Below are positions 7,257-15,184 of a stretch of DNA of 53,019 nucleotides, piece by piece (the first letter of the stretch is position 1; each line of letters begins with the position of its first letter). The notes below the pieces were generated by a model, which saw only the letters and a program-made list of their open reading frames with translations, searched no databases and had not been told where the DNA came from. Position numbers and translations under genes: made by a program. Source of the stretch: Nocardia sp. CNY236 (GTDB lineage Bacteria; Actinomycetota; Actinomycetes; Mycobacteriales; Mycobacteriaceae); NCBI RefSeq assembly GCF_000482385.1, contig NZ_AXVD01000035.1:1-53019 (forward strand), read 5' to 3'.

Positions 7257-7273
7257 CGGTCCATTGCGGACCG
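7257..7273. promoter_or_regulatory. Inverted repeat just upstream of the DUF5753 regulator
   Basis: CGGTCC-ATTGC-GGACCG, a 6+5+6 perfect repeat ending 23 nt before the regulator ATG. Its place around the expected transcription start suggests autoregulation. Confidence 0.4.
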
Positions 7274-7296
7274 CAAAAAGATAGCGAGGCTATGCA

Positions 7297-8187
7297 ATGT
7301 CAGGTTCCACGCTTCCGCGGCGCGCCCTCGGTCGCCTCTTGCGCGATCTGCGCATCGATGCGGGAAAGAGTCGACTCGCAGCTGGGTTGGCGATCGAGGT
7401 TTCCAAACAAACAGTCGGCAGAGTCGAGGATGGGATCCCGGCCAGAGTCAGTACCGCGCAGTTCAAAGACCTGTTGAACTTCTACGGCGCAGACCAGGAT
7501 TCCAGCGCCGAAGTGTTGGGACTTCTCCAAGAAGTCAGAGCGATCAAGGGAGATCCGTCGAGCGGTTGGTGGCGGGCCTACTCCGATGTGGTGAACCCGC
7601 ACTTCGATCACTTCATGAGCCTCGAGCAGGCATGTTCCCGACTGACCGGGTTTCACCTCACCTTGCTGCCCGGACTGTTGCAGACTCCTGCGTATCGCAG
7701 ATGGATCATGAGCACAACCGACCCGTATATATCGGCAGTGGATATCGACCGTCACTTGGAGTTGATTTCCCGTCGGCAGCAACGGCTGGCTGAGGATCCG
7801 GATTTCTCGCTGGAAGTACTACTGTCAGAGTCGGTGTTGCGCCACCAGGTCGGTGGGCGAGGCACAATGGCGGAGCAGTTGCTGCATCTCGCCGATATCG
7901 GGAGTCTGCCGAATGTCTCTATCCGGGTGATCCCGTTTGACGCTGGCGCACACATCGGGTTGGTGGTCCAGTCGTTTACTCTTTTCGAGTTTCCTTCGTT
8001 GCGTGCCAGTCGAACGGCAGAGCCTCCGGTCGTATTCGTGGAAGGTTTCACAGGCGCATTGTTTCTGGAGGATGAAGGTGTGATCGAGCGTCACAAGACG
8101 GCCGTGGCAGCGCTGCGCGAGGTAGCGTTGAGTGACGATGCCACCAGGGGGCTGGTGCAGAAGATTGCGAAGGAGTATGCCTCGTGA
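7297..8187 (+). CDS. XRE-family regulator with DUF5753 (Scr1-like)
   Basis: 296 aa from ATG 7297. Residues 8-65 are an XRE helix-turn-helix (LGRLLRDLRIDAGKSRLAAG, then VSKQTVGRVEDGIPARVSTA). Residues about 105-285 are a DUF5753 domain, recognised by the YSDVVNPHFDHFMSLEQA entry, the LPGLLQTPAYRR motif, VLLSESVLRHQVGG and VFVEGFTGALFLED. Such regulators pair with small DUF397 proteins in Streptomyces and Nocardia and are usually present in many paralogous copies. The downstream DUF397 gene overlaps by 4 nt (GTGA), so the two are made together. Confidence 0.95.
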   Translation: MSGSTLPRRALGRLLRDLRIDAGKSRLAAGLAIEVSKQTVGRVEDGIPARVSTAQFKDLLNFYGADQDSSAEVLGLLQEVRAIKGDPSSGWWRAYSDVVNPHFDHFMSLEQACSRLTGFHLTLLPGLLQTPAYRRWIMSTTDPYISAVDIDRHLELISRRQQRLAEDPDFSLEVLLSESVLRHQVGGRGTMAEQLLHLADIGSLPNVSIRVIPFDAGAHIGLVVQSFTLFEFPSLRASRTAEPPVVFVEGFTGALFLEDEGVIERHKTAVAALREVALSDDATRGLVQKIAKEYAS

Positions 8188-8384
8188 CATTGGACTCGTC
8201 TGGCGCAAGCTGGTTCAAGAGTAGTCATAGCCAGCATGGTGGCGACTGCGTCGAAGTCGCGCACCTAGATGGGGGTTTCGTCGGAGTACGTGACTCGAAG
8301 GATCCTGCAGGTGCGGCGCTGGTCTTCACCCCAGGCGAATGGGATTCCTTTACCGCTGGCGTAATCGATGGCGGGTTCACCTGA
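8184..8384 (+). CDS. DUF397 protein
   Basis: 66 aa from GTG 8184, overlapping the regulator stop. The family signature is complete: WFKSSHSQHGGDCVEVAHL, then VGVRDSKDPAGAALVFTPGEWDSFTAGV. DUF397 proteins are partners, and in a few studied cases antagonists, of the adjacent DUF5753 regulator. The antagonist role here is by analogy; the sequence shows only family membership and coupling. Confidence 0.95.
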   Translation: MTLDSSGASWFKSSHSQHGGDCVEVAHLDGGFVGVRDSKDPAGAALVFTPGEWDSFTAGVIDGGFT

Positions 8385-8893
8385 CTCGAGGCTGTGTACT
8401 GCTGAAGTTGACTCGGAAGGTCAGCAGATTCGCTGACTCGGCCGGTGTATGTCGTTCTCGGCGCGCCGCCATCTGGCGGCGCACCAGTCGAAGTCCTTGG
8501 GTCCGTTCACCGCGTCGCTATCGATAGCGGTCCGTCGGATTGCCCTGATCGGTAGTCCCTGAATGGAGCAGGAACCCGAGAGTTGCGCACCATGGGGTTG
8601 CTCGGAAGCTCGGCGAAGTGGCGACGCGCAGCGGACCCTGGCCCGTAACTCGTTGTCGACAAAGCAGTCTCCATCGGTTGCCGGTGTCACACGCCGTGCA
8701 GCGATCTCGGCGACGATGGTTCGCGAACCCTGACGGCAATCGGGGAGGTTCGGTGGGCGTGCCGGCTATGGATGTGGATGCAGTCCGAACGGGACGGCGC
8801 TTCAGCCGGCCTTGCGGCCGACGCCACCGCACAGATGAGTTTCGGTGTCCGGACCCGTCGATATCGATGACAGATCCTCGACCGGGAGAGCAG
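8385..8893. other. Intergenic stretch without a recognisable gene
   Basis: About 500 nt. The frame of the downstream gene stays open to about 8618, but its upstream part is arginine-rich and lacks family similarity, so it is not counted as coding. I see no RNA gene or strong inverted repeat here. Confidence 0.5.
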
Positions 8894-9466
8894 ATGACAG
8901 ACCGTGACCTGATCCTGACCTGGGTGCGTGCAGAGCGCCTCGCCCTCGCCGACTTCCTCGAGGACCTGGGCGAAACCGAATGGGCGCAGGACTCGCTGTG
9001 TTCTGGCTGGACCATTCACGACGTGCTCGCCCACATCACCGTCCGCGACACCCTACGGACGGCCCTCGTCGGCATGATCCGCGCCCGGGGCGACTGGGAC
9101 CGGATGACCGCGGACCTTGCGCGCGAGCAGGCTGCACGGTTCACGCCCACGCAGCTGATCGCACAGCTCCGCGACATGGCGGGCTCGGCCCATCGGGCAC
9201 CCGGTGCGGCGCCGGTGGATCCGTTGGTGGACATCATCGTCCACGGACAAGACATCGCCCGCCCGCTCGGACGAACCTGGCAGCCATCCGCCGAGCGGGT
9301 CGTGGTCGCTCTCGACCATGTGCTCACCAGCCGGTTCTACGGTGCGCGCAAACGCTTGCGCGGCGCGCGGTTGACTGCGACCGACATAGAGTGGACCTAC
9401 GGAGATGGACATCAAGAGATCCAGGAGCAAGCAATCGATCTGCTGCTCGTTGCGACCGGCCGTTAG
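8894..9466 (+). CDS. Maleylpyruvate isomerase-like (DinB-fold) protein
   Basis: 190 aa from ATG 8894 with GGGAGAG upstream. The family markers are RLALADFLEDLGETEWAQDS, CSGWTIHDVLAHITV and DIIVHGQDIARPLGR, matching the TIGR03083 group of mycothiol-dependent maleylpyruvate-isomerase-like proteins. The histidines of HITV and VHGQD are the metal-ligand candidates of the four-helix DinB fold. Many members act as mycothiol S-transferases; the substrate is unknown. A single-gene unit whose neighbours give no extra clue. Confidence 0.9.
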   Translation: MTDRDLILTWVRAERLALADFLEDLGETEWAQDSLCSGWTIHDVLAHITVRDTLRTALVGMIRARGDWDRMTADLAREQAARFTPTQLIAQLRDMAGSAHRAPGAAPVDPLVDIIVHGQDIARPLGRTWQPSAERVVVALDHVLTSRFYGARKRLRGARLTATDIEWTYGDGHQEIQEQAIDLLLVATGR

Positions 9467-9503
9467 AATTCGCGACGGCGTGTAGTCGCATTCCGACGTA
9501 AAT

Positions 9504-9547
9504 CGACTCCGCGTGCGCTGTTGTGCGACTCCGCGCGCGCTGTTGCG
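9504..9547. repeat. Tandem repeat 2 x 22 bp next to the tRNA 3' end
   Basis: Two copies of cgactccgcg(t/c)gcgctgttg(t/c)g, 22 bp each, at 9504-9525 and 9526-9547, differing at two positions. They lie 5 nt beyond the 3' end of the minus-strand tRNA. They may be a duplicated recombination footprint or part of its termination region. Confidence 0.55.
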
Positions 9548-9552
9548 CACAG

Positions 9553-9626
9553 TTCCCTCGGCGAGATTCGAACTCGCAACTCCCGGAATCTAGATCCGGC
9601 GCCTCTACCTATTGGGCTACGAGGGA
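9553..9626 (-). tRNA. tRNA with apparent UAG anticodon and C33
   Basis: On the minus strand a full cloverleaf can be drawn. The acceptor stem is TCCCTCG/CGAGGGA (7 bp), the D arm is GCC...GGC with GG in the loop, and the anticodon stem is CCGGA/TCCGG (5 bp). The variable loop is about 5 nt and the T arm is GCGAG-TTCGAAT-CTCGC. The anticodon loop is TCTAGAT, so positions 34-36 read UAG and position 33 is C instead of the nearly universal U. The variable loop is too short for tRNA-Leu, which normally carries UAG. CCA is not encoded. The isotype therefore cannot be assigned with confidence; it could be a non-standard or degenerate tRNA. Confidence 0.8.
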
Positions 9627-10187
9627 TCGGTAGGTGAGGTCCGATCACATGGCGTGGGCGGAGCACGCGACTCGAACGCGCGACAGCGACAGCGGCGATC
9701 GCGAAACTGCGCGGAGAGTACGAAAAAGAATTGGGGCCGTCCCTAGGCGATTCGCCGTGCGGGGTGCCCCATTTCTACGGGCCTGCGACACGACGTACTC
9801 AAAGGCCGCTCCGCGCGTGCGTCCAGCGGTCGACGATGGACGCGGACGATAGGAGGGCATGATTGCGCAACGATAGGGCAGCGCTGTGGGCCACGGACCG
9901 CCGCACCATCACCGTCATTGCGTTTGCCTTCCCTGCGGTATCGACTGTGTCGAAAATAACATCCGATTCACGTGTTGTGAAATTCATTCCCCGGCGTGGC
10001 CGTGGTCGGATACGCGCAGTCGACCGAGAGTCCACAGTGCGCCCACGTCGTGGAGTGCGAACGGCGGTCTGCTCGGGCCTCGGCGTCTCGATGTCGTCCT
10101 CATCGCGACAACGGTCGTCCTCGTCACTTCCGGCGATGGTGGCACGTGACACCATCGCCGGGACCTGATCGCAGCCCAGCGCCGAGG
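9627..10187. other. Intergenic spacer at the accessory/core border
   Basis: About 560 nt with no gene I can support; open frames on both strands are arginine-rich and unlike proteins. A T-arm-like motif (GCGCG-TTCGAGT-CGCGT, minus strand, about 9667-9683) occurs without a matching acceptor or anticodon arm. Confidence 0.5.
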
Positions 10188-10487
10188 TCAGGCGGTGGTC
10201 GCTTCGGCGGTGAAGGCACCCAGTACGGGTACCCACTCGACCACCCGGACGTCGTCGATCAGCCCCTCGCGGGCGAATGGATCCCGAGCGAGCAGACCCT
10301 GTAGCTCGGCCGGGCTCGCCGACCGGAAGAGAAGCAATGCGCCGGACCCGTCCGGGTACGGTCCGCTGGTGAGCAGCGTGCCGGACGTGAGCAGGCCGGC
10401 CAGCCAGGTCCGGTGGGCGGGTCGATGCGCATCACGGCCAGGGACGGTGGCCGCGGAGTACTCGTAATGAACGGCGAAGATCGGCAC
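10188..10487 (-). CDS. YciI-family protein
   Basis: 99 aa from ATG 10487. It begins MPIFAVHYEYSAATVPGRDA and has HRTWLAGLLTSGTLLTSGPY and LLARDPFAREGLIDDVRVVEW, the hallmarks of the YciI ferredoxin-like dimeric fold, where a conserved His/Asp pair is thought to be catalytic. The exact reaction is unknown in most species. It lies 24 nt downstream of the acetyltransferase on the same strand and is probably co-transcribed. Confidence 0.9.
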   Translation of the reverse strand: MPIFAVHYEYSAATVPGRDAHRPAHRTWLAGLLTSGTLLTSGPYPDGSGALLLFRSASPAELQGLLARDPFAREGLIDDVRVVEWVPVLGAFTAEATTA

Positions 10488-10511
10488 GAGGCTCGCTTTC
10501 TCGGGTGGTGC

Positions 10512-11078
10512 TCAGAGCGTCAGCAACATTCGAGTGTTGCCGAGGGTATTGGGCTTGACGTAACTCAGGTCGAGGAATTCCGCGACGCCGGTGTCGTAGG
10601 AGCGGCACATTTCCGCGTAGACCTCGGCGGTGACCGGTGTGCCGTCGATCTCGACGAAACCGTGACCGGTGAAGAACGACACCTCGAAGGTCAGCACGAA
10701 CACCCGTCGCAGCTCGAGATCGCGAGCCACGTCGACGAGCCGCTGCACGATGAGCTTGCCCACACCCATGCCGGTGACGTCGGGATGCACCGCAACGGTG
10801 CGCACCTCCCCGAGGTCGGACCACAACACGTGCAGCGCTCCGCAGCCGACGATGCGGCCGTCCAGTTCGGCGACCCAGAACTCCTGCACGGCCTCGTAGA
10901 GCGTGACCAGATTCTTCTCCAGTAGGATGCGACCGGCATAGATGTCGACGAGGCCTTTGATCGCGGGTACATCGGAGGTTCGTGCGCGTCGGACCATCGG
11001 GACGGAGGGTTGTGCGGCCGAGGCCGCGTCCGAGCAGGTAGCGCGAGTCGAACCATCCAATGGTCCCCGAGAGGTCAT
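10512..11078 (-). CDS. argA: Amino-acid N-acetyltransferase (ArgA-type GNAT)
   Basis: 188 aa from ATG 11078 (GTG 11087 and ATG 10997 are alternatives; the mycobacterial form begins near the VRRARTSDVPAIK block). It is a single GNAT domain: EKNLVTLYEAVQEFWVAEL and VGCGALHVLWSDLGEVRTVAV lead into the acetyl-CoA loop around TGMGVGKLIVQRLV. This matches the short mycobacterial N-acetylglutamate synthase (Rv2747 type) that starts arginine synthesis and lacks the amino-acid-kinase domain of E. coli ArgA. In M. tuberculosis it is also beside pgsA and clgR, which supports the call. Confidence 0.85.
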   Translation of the reverse strand: MTSRGPLDGSTRATCSDAASAAQPSVPMVRRARTSDVPAIKGLVDIYAGRILLEKNLVTLYEAVQEFWVAELDGRIVGCGALHVLWSDLGEVRTVAVHPDVTGMGVGKLIVQRLVDVARDLELRRVFVLTFEVSFFTGHGFVEIDGTPVTAEVYAEMCRSYDTGVAEFLDLSYVKPNTLGNTRMLLTL

Positions 11079-11317
11079 GGGGTGCACAGTAGTCGGCCCG
11101 GCTACCGATAGTCTGAACGTGTGTCGCAGATCCGCCCGCCCCGCTCACCGCATCGTGCCGAGATGATCGGGCGGCCATGACTCAGCCGGTCGCGGCCGAG
11201 CCGAAGGCGTGCGCCGCCGAGTCTGGAGGCGGCAATGGAGCGTGACCGCGCGCGGTCCCGCTCGTGCCAGACGGGATACTGCACGAGCGAGGGCACTCAT
11301 GCCGGAAGGGACACAGC

Positions 11318-11983
11318 ATGAGCGTGCAACCCGACGAATCCGAGTGGTTCCAGCCGGCGTCCGGCCAGATCCGCCGCCCCGGTTTCGCGCCGGTCCGTGC
11401 CGAGGCCGACGCGCCATTGCTCAACATTGCGAACGTGCTCACGATGCTGCGCCTGGCGATCGTGCCGTTGTTCGTCGTCGCGTTGTTCGTCGGCGGTGGT
11501 CACGAGACCGGCTGGCGGATCACCGCCGTCGTGCTGTTCGGCCTGGCGGCGATCACCGATAGGTTGGACGGGCAACTGGCCCGCAGACACGGCCTGGTCA
11601 CCGATTTCGGCAAGCTCGCCGACCCGATCGCGGACAAGGCGCTGATCGGGGCGGCGGTGATCTGTTTGTCGCTGCTCGGCGACCTGGCCTGGTGGGTGAC
11701 CATCGTCATCTGCGGTCGGGAGATCGGGGTGACGTTGCTGCGGCTGGTCGTGGTGCGCCGAGGAGTGATTCCGGCCGGACGAGGAGGCAAACTCAAGACC
11801 CTGGTGCAGTCGTTGGCCATCGCGATGCTGCTGTTGCCGCTGTCGGGTACGTATGCCGAGATCGGGATGGGTCTGATGTACCTGGCCGTTGCACTGACCG
11901 TGATCACGGGGCTGGACTATGTCGGCCAGGCGGCCAGGGTGTGGTTCGCCGGCCGACCAGCCGCCAGGGTGCGCGGCCGGTGA
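11318..11983 (+). CDS. pgsA: CDP-alcohol phosphotransferase, PgsA-type
   Basis: 221 aa from ATG 11318, with GGAAGGG upstream. The CDP-alcohol phosphatidyltransferase motif DRLDG..AR...G..TDFG..AD...D spans residues 81-106 with all the metal-binding aspartates. Hydrophobic segments at about 41-60, 67-80, 108-125, 130-140, 160-175 and 185-200 fit the six-helix membrane fold. It should transfer glycerol-3-phosphate to CDP-diacylglycerol at the cytoplasmic membrane, a step to phosphatidylglycerol and cardiolipin. Coupled to the CinA-like gene by a GTGA overlap. Confidence 0.9.
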   Translation: MSVQPDESEWFQPASGQIRRPGFAPVRAEADAPLLNIANVLTMLRLAIVPLFVVALFVGGGHETGWRITAVVLFGLAAITDRLDGQLARRHGLVTDFGKLADPIADKALIGAAVICLSLLGDLAWWVTIVICGREIGVTLLRLVVVRRGVIPAGRGGKLKTLVQSLAIAMLLLPLSGTYAEIGMGLMYLAVALTVITGLDYVGQAARVWFAGRPAARVRGR

Positions 11984-12522
11984 GTGATCCGCTCGTCACG
12001 GGCGTGCCCGCCGATGAACTCGTCCGGGCACTGGGTGCCGCGCACCACACGGTGTCGACGGCGGAATCGCTCACCGCTGGGCTACTGGCGGCCACCATTG
12101 CCGGTATACCCGGCGCCAGCGCGGTGCTGCGTGGCGGACTGATCGTGTATGCCACCGATCTCAAACGCGATCTCGCGGGTGTCGACGCGAGCGTGCTCAC
12201 AGCGGATGGACCGGTGGCGGCGCGCACCGCCGAGCAACTGGCCGTTGGAGCGCGCACCCGGTGCGGGTCGACCTGGGGTATCGGACTGACCGGGGTTGCC
12301 GGGCCCGACCCCCAGGACGGACACCCGGTCGGCACCGTCTTCGTCGGGATCGCGGGTCCGGACCACAACGAGGTCCACCGGTTGAAACTCCCCGGCAACC
12401 GGTGGACGATCAGAATCGAGGCGGTGCACGCGGCCGTGCGTGCTCTGTTACGACGTGTCCATGCAGCCGACACGGGTCCTGTCGATCGCGTAGGACCGAA
12501 TGATGTCGGACCGAGTGATTGA
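11980..12522 (+). CDS. cinA: CinA C-terminal domain (PncC-like) protein
   Basis: 180 aa from GTG 11980, overlapping the pgsA stop. It consists only of the CinA C-terminal domain: STAESLTAGLLAATIAGIPG, LRGGLIVYATDLKRDLAGV and GIGLTGVAGPDPQDGHPVGT are diagnostic. This domain deamidates nicotinamide mononucleotide (PncC) in several bacteria; the N-terminal MoCF-like domain of full CinA is absent, as usual in mycobacteria and Nocardia. The role in NAD salvage is by family. It sits between the lipid gene and clgR. Confidence 0.9.
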   Translation: MSDPLVTGVPADELVRALGAAHHTVSTAESLTAGLLAATIAGIPGASAVLRGGLIVYATDLKRDLAGVDASVLTADGPVAARTAEQLAVGARTRCGSTWGIGLTGVAGPDPQDGHPVGTVFVGIAGPDHNEVHRLKLPGNRWTIRIEAVHAAVRALLRRVHAADTGPVDRVGPNDVGPSD

Positions 12523-12633
12523 GCCACTCCGGCGGGAACCAACTCGCCCTGTTCCGACGTTGTGCGAGAAAGAACGGCATGCGTGGGGTCACGAATCGCG
12601 TCGGCCCGGCGACCGGGAGCGAAGGAGAACGAG

Positions 12634-12975
12634 ATGACGCTGCTTCGAGAGGCGATCGGGGACAGTCTGCGGCGTGCGCGTCTCGCCCGGCATCGGACTC
12701 TACGCGAGGTGTCCGCGTCGGCGCGGGTGAGTTTGGGATATCTCTCCGAAGTGGAGCGCGGTCGTAAGGAAGCATCGAGCGAGTTGCTCGCGGCCATCTG
12801 CGGGGCACTGGATGTGCCGTTGTCGCAGGTGCTGTGGGATGTGAGCACGATCATGGCAGATGCCGACGGCGGGGCGGCCGATACGAGCCCGCGATCGCTG
12901 TCGGTGGCCGAAGACACCAGAGTCGTCATTCCCGCTCCGAGCTCGGACACTCTGGTCCTGGTCAAGGGAATCTAG
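12634..12975 (+). CDS. clgR: ClgR transcription activator
   Basis: 113 aa from ATG 12634 with GAAGGAG 4-10 nt upstream. The XRE HTH occupies residues 4-65 (LREAIGDSLRRARLARHRTL; SARVSLGYLSEVERGRKEAS). The order pgsA-cinA-clgR-pspA matches mycobacteria, where ClgR (Rv2745c) activates clp protease genes and the psp operon after envelope stress under SigE. The C-terminus ends LVLVKGI, a hydrophobic tail of the type recognised by Clp, though no degron is proven here. Confidence 0.9.
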   Translation: MTLLREAIGDSLRRARLARHRTLREVSASARVSLGYLSEVERGRKEASSELLAAICGALDVPLSQVLWDVSTIMADADGGAADTSPRSLSVAEDTRVVIPAPSSDTLVLVKGI

Positions 12976-13176
12976 CGCGTAACCGGACATGCTCGGCGCG
13001 GCAGCGCTGCGGGCCGGTGCGAAAAGCGGATAGATTCTCTATAAGGCGTCGATCGGGTCGGACGTGTTCGACCCGGGTGCCAGATGGTGGAGGATAGGCA
13101 CATATCCAGTGCGTGACGGTCGCGCACCGGAGTCGCGCTGGCCGCGCGGCACGTCAAATGGAGGCGGGAACAATCG

Positions 13177-13998
13177 ATGGCTAATCCGTTCGTCAAGGCC
13201 TGGAAGTACCTGATGGCCCTCTTCGATTCCAAGATCGAAGAGCACGCGGATCCGAAGGTCCAGATTCAGCAGGCTATCGAGGAAGCCCAGCGGCAGCACC
13301 AGGCTCTGTCCCAGCAGGCCGCATCGGTCATCGGTAACCAGCGTCAGCTGGAGATGAAACTGAACCGACAGTTGGACGAAGTCGAGAAACTCAACGCAAA
13401 TGCGCGCCAAGCGGTGTTGCTCGCCGACCAGGCCACCGCCGCGGGTGATACCCCGAAGGCGATCCAGTATACGAACGCTGCCGAAGCGTTCGCCGCGCAG
13501 CTGGTCACCGCCGAGCAGTCCGTCGAGGATCTGAAGGTCTTACACGATCAGTCGTTGCAGGCTGCTGCTCAGGCCAAGAAGGCCGTGGAACAGAACGCGA
13601 TGCTGCTGCAACAGAAGGTCGCCGAGCGCACCAAACTGCTCAGTCAACTGGAACAAGCAAAGATGCAGGAACAGGTATCCGCGTCGCTGCAGCAGATGGA
13701 TTCGACACTGTCTGCTCCGGGCAGCACACCGAGCTTGGACGCGGTACGGGAGAAGATCGAGCGCCGCTATGCAAACGCGCTCGGTGCTGCCGAACTCGCA
13801 CAGAACACCGTCCAGGGGCGGATGCTCGAGGTGCAGCAGGCCAGCGTCCAGATGGCCGGGCACAGCAAGCTCGAGCAGATCCGCGCCTCGATGCGCGGAG
13901 ATCAATTGCCCGCCGGGGGTGCCCAGCCCACGATCAATCCGGCGCAGGTCAATGCATCGCAGCCGCCGATGAACAAGGGGCAAGCTGCCCAGCAGTAG
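13177..13998 (+). CDS. pspA: PspA/IM30 envelope-stress protein
   Basis: 273 aa from ATG 13177 with GGAGGCGGGAA upstream. It starts MANPFVKAWKYLMALFDSKI, the amphipathic membrane-binding helix, followed by the long coiled coil (residues 25-225) typical of PspA/Vipp1 ESCRT-III-like proteins, rich in Gln, Ala and Lys. The tail after 235 is Pro/Gln/Asn-rich and disordered, as in Mycobacterium (Rv2744c). It protects the cytoplasmic membrane. clgR upstream and pspM downstream form the actinobacterial psp module; the 200-nt clgR-pspA gap may hold its own promoter. Confidence 0.95.
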   Translation: MANPFVKAWKYLMALFDSKIEEHADPKVQIQQAIEEAQRQHQALSQQAASVIGNQRQLEMKLNRQLDEVEKLNANARQAVLLADQATAAGDTPKAIQYTNAAEAFAAQLVTAEQSVEDLKVLHDQSLQAAAQAKKAVEQNAMLLQQKVAERTKLLSQLEQAKMQEQVSASLQQMDSTLSAPGSTPSLDAVREKIERRYANALGAAELAQNTVQGRMLEVQQASVQMAGHSKLEQIRASMRGDQLPAGGAQPTINPAQVNASQPPMNKGQAAQQ

Positions 13999-14093
13999 CG
14001 ATGGTCGGATGTTCGGCGCGGGATGTCGGGCAGTCGACCGCCGGCGTCGGTGCGGTCGAGCCGTAGGGTTGCTCGGCCGGTGGGAGAGAAGGC

Positions 14094-14975
14094 ATGAGCG
14101 GCAGCGAATTTCGTGATCGTCACCTCGGGTCGCGGCGTATTCCGCAGATCCCGGCACAGCTCACGCGCGTACCACAGCCGGGCAGTGTGCCCGACACCCT
14201 GCGCGACCTCGGTGAGAACGCCTTGGTTGCGGTGCGGCGCTGGGCCGACCCGCGTGAACGGGAGCTTCGCCGTCGCCGCAGGGTCCGCCGCCGTAGCGTA
14301 CAGCTCGGTGCGATCTCCGGTCTCACGACGGCGGGAGCTGTAGGACTGATACTCGTCTCCGCGCCGGTATGGGCCGTGGTCGTGGTCGGAGGCGGCGCAG
14401 TCGCCCTGGTGACCGGTGCGGCGGTCACCGCGCGCCGCTATCTGCGGTTGCGGGGGGCGCCGCTGCCGCCGGCGGCTTTCGTCCCGCGCAAGCAGCCGCC
14501 GCTGTGGTCGAAAGCCCGGCCATCGATCGTTCGACTGTTACGTGCGGAGAAGGCGCTGTATGGGCTCGGGGCACAACTTTCCCGCTCGAACCGACTTCCG
14601 GCGGACGAACTGTCCGACATGCTCGAGACGGCGGCTTCGGGAGCCGCGGCTCTGCATGCGTTGGCCGCCGACATCACCGCGATGGAGCAGGGTATTCGCG
14701 CGATGGGGCAGGCGGCGCATTCACCTGCGGCGGAGACACTCACCGCGACCCTGCGGCACACGTTGGGTCGGCTGGACGCCGGGATCGTCGAGTACGAACA
14801 GATCCTCGCCGCGGCCGGTCGAATACTGGCGATACCGGAAAGCGCTGTGGTGCAGCACAACTTCGACGCCATCGTGGCGGACTTACGTCACGCCTCCGAC
14901 CGACTGGATGGATGGGCTCAGGCCCTCACCGAAGTCGCCGACCGATCGGCAACCGGGTCGCAGCCACTGGCCTGA
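14094..14975 (+). CDS. pspM: Phage-shock membrane protein PspM
   Basis: 293 aa from ATG 14094 with GGGAGAGAAGG upstream. A basic segment (residues 58-68, ERELRRRRRVRRRS) precedes two membrane helices at about 73-92 and 94-112, then a helical C-terminal domain rich in Ala/Leu (140-285). Topology and position directly after pspA match PspM (Rv2743c), the actinobacterial membrane anchor that works with PspA. The last 58 nt overlap the 3' end of a minus-strand small gene. Confidence 0.85.
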   Translation: MSGSEFRDRHLGSRRIPQIPAQLTRVPQPGSVPDTLRDLGENALVAVRRWADPRERELRRRRRVRRRSVQLGAISGLTTAGAVGLILVSAPVWAVVVVGGGAVALVTGAAVTARRYLRLRGAPLPPAAFVPRKQPPLWSKARPSIVRLLRAEKALYGLGAQLSRSNRLPADELSDMLETAASGAAALHALAADITAMEQGIRAMGQAAHSPAAETLTATLRHTLGRLDAGIVEYEQILAAAGRILAIPESAVVQHNFDAIVADLRHASDRLDGWAQALTEVADRSATGSQPLA

Positions 14976-15184
14976 TCGTCGCCGTCGCGTGATCGACTCC
15001 GGCAGTGCAGATCCGCGGCGGCGGCCTGCCATGCCGCACCCATCAGGTCGCGGCTCTCGGCCACAAAATCCAGCACCTCCCAGGACACCTTGCGTGCCGC
15101 CGAGCCGACGATTCCCGCGATCGCGCAACCATGTCGGCGCGCTGCCCCCGCGAGTTCCTGCGCCAGCTCGATCGTGTTTTCCAT
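14918..15184 (-). CDS. Small hypothetical protein antisense to the pspM end
   Basis: 88 aa from ATG 15184. The first 60 residues (MENTIELAQELAGAARRHGC; AARKVSWEVLDFVAESRDL) read as a compact helical domain, while the last 25 are low-complexity and overlap pspM in antisense. There is no strong ribosome site. No family recognised. A tail-to-tail overlap of 58 nt with pspM could give mutual transcriptional effects. It may be a genuine lineage-specific gene or an over-extended frame. Confidence 0.45.
   Translation of the reverse strand: MENTIELAQELAGAARRHGCAIAGIVGSAARKVSWEVLDFVAESRDLMGAAWQAAAADLHCRSRSRDGDDQASGCDPVADRSATSVRA

Larger units (their letters stand above)
6847..7296. other. Non-coding spacer before the DUF5753 regulator
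   Basis: No convincing gene on either strand; the open frames are short and arginine/serine-rich. It holds two inverted repeats listed separately and an A/T-rich tract around 7080-7090, consistent with the divergent control region of the hypothetical gene (minus) and the regulator (plus). Confidence 0.5.

Noticed and set aside
8618..8893. Longer start for the maleylpyruvate isomerase-like gene
   Set aside because: Residues before the 8894 ATG are not family-like, and GGGAGAG is placed correctly for 8894.
9655..9690. Second, degenerate tRNA on the minus strand
   Set aside because: A T-arm-like stem with TTCGAGT is present, but no complementary acceptor 5' strand, D arm or anticodon stem can be drawn upstream.
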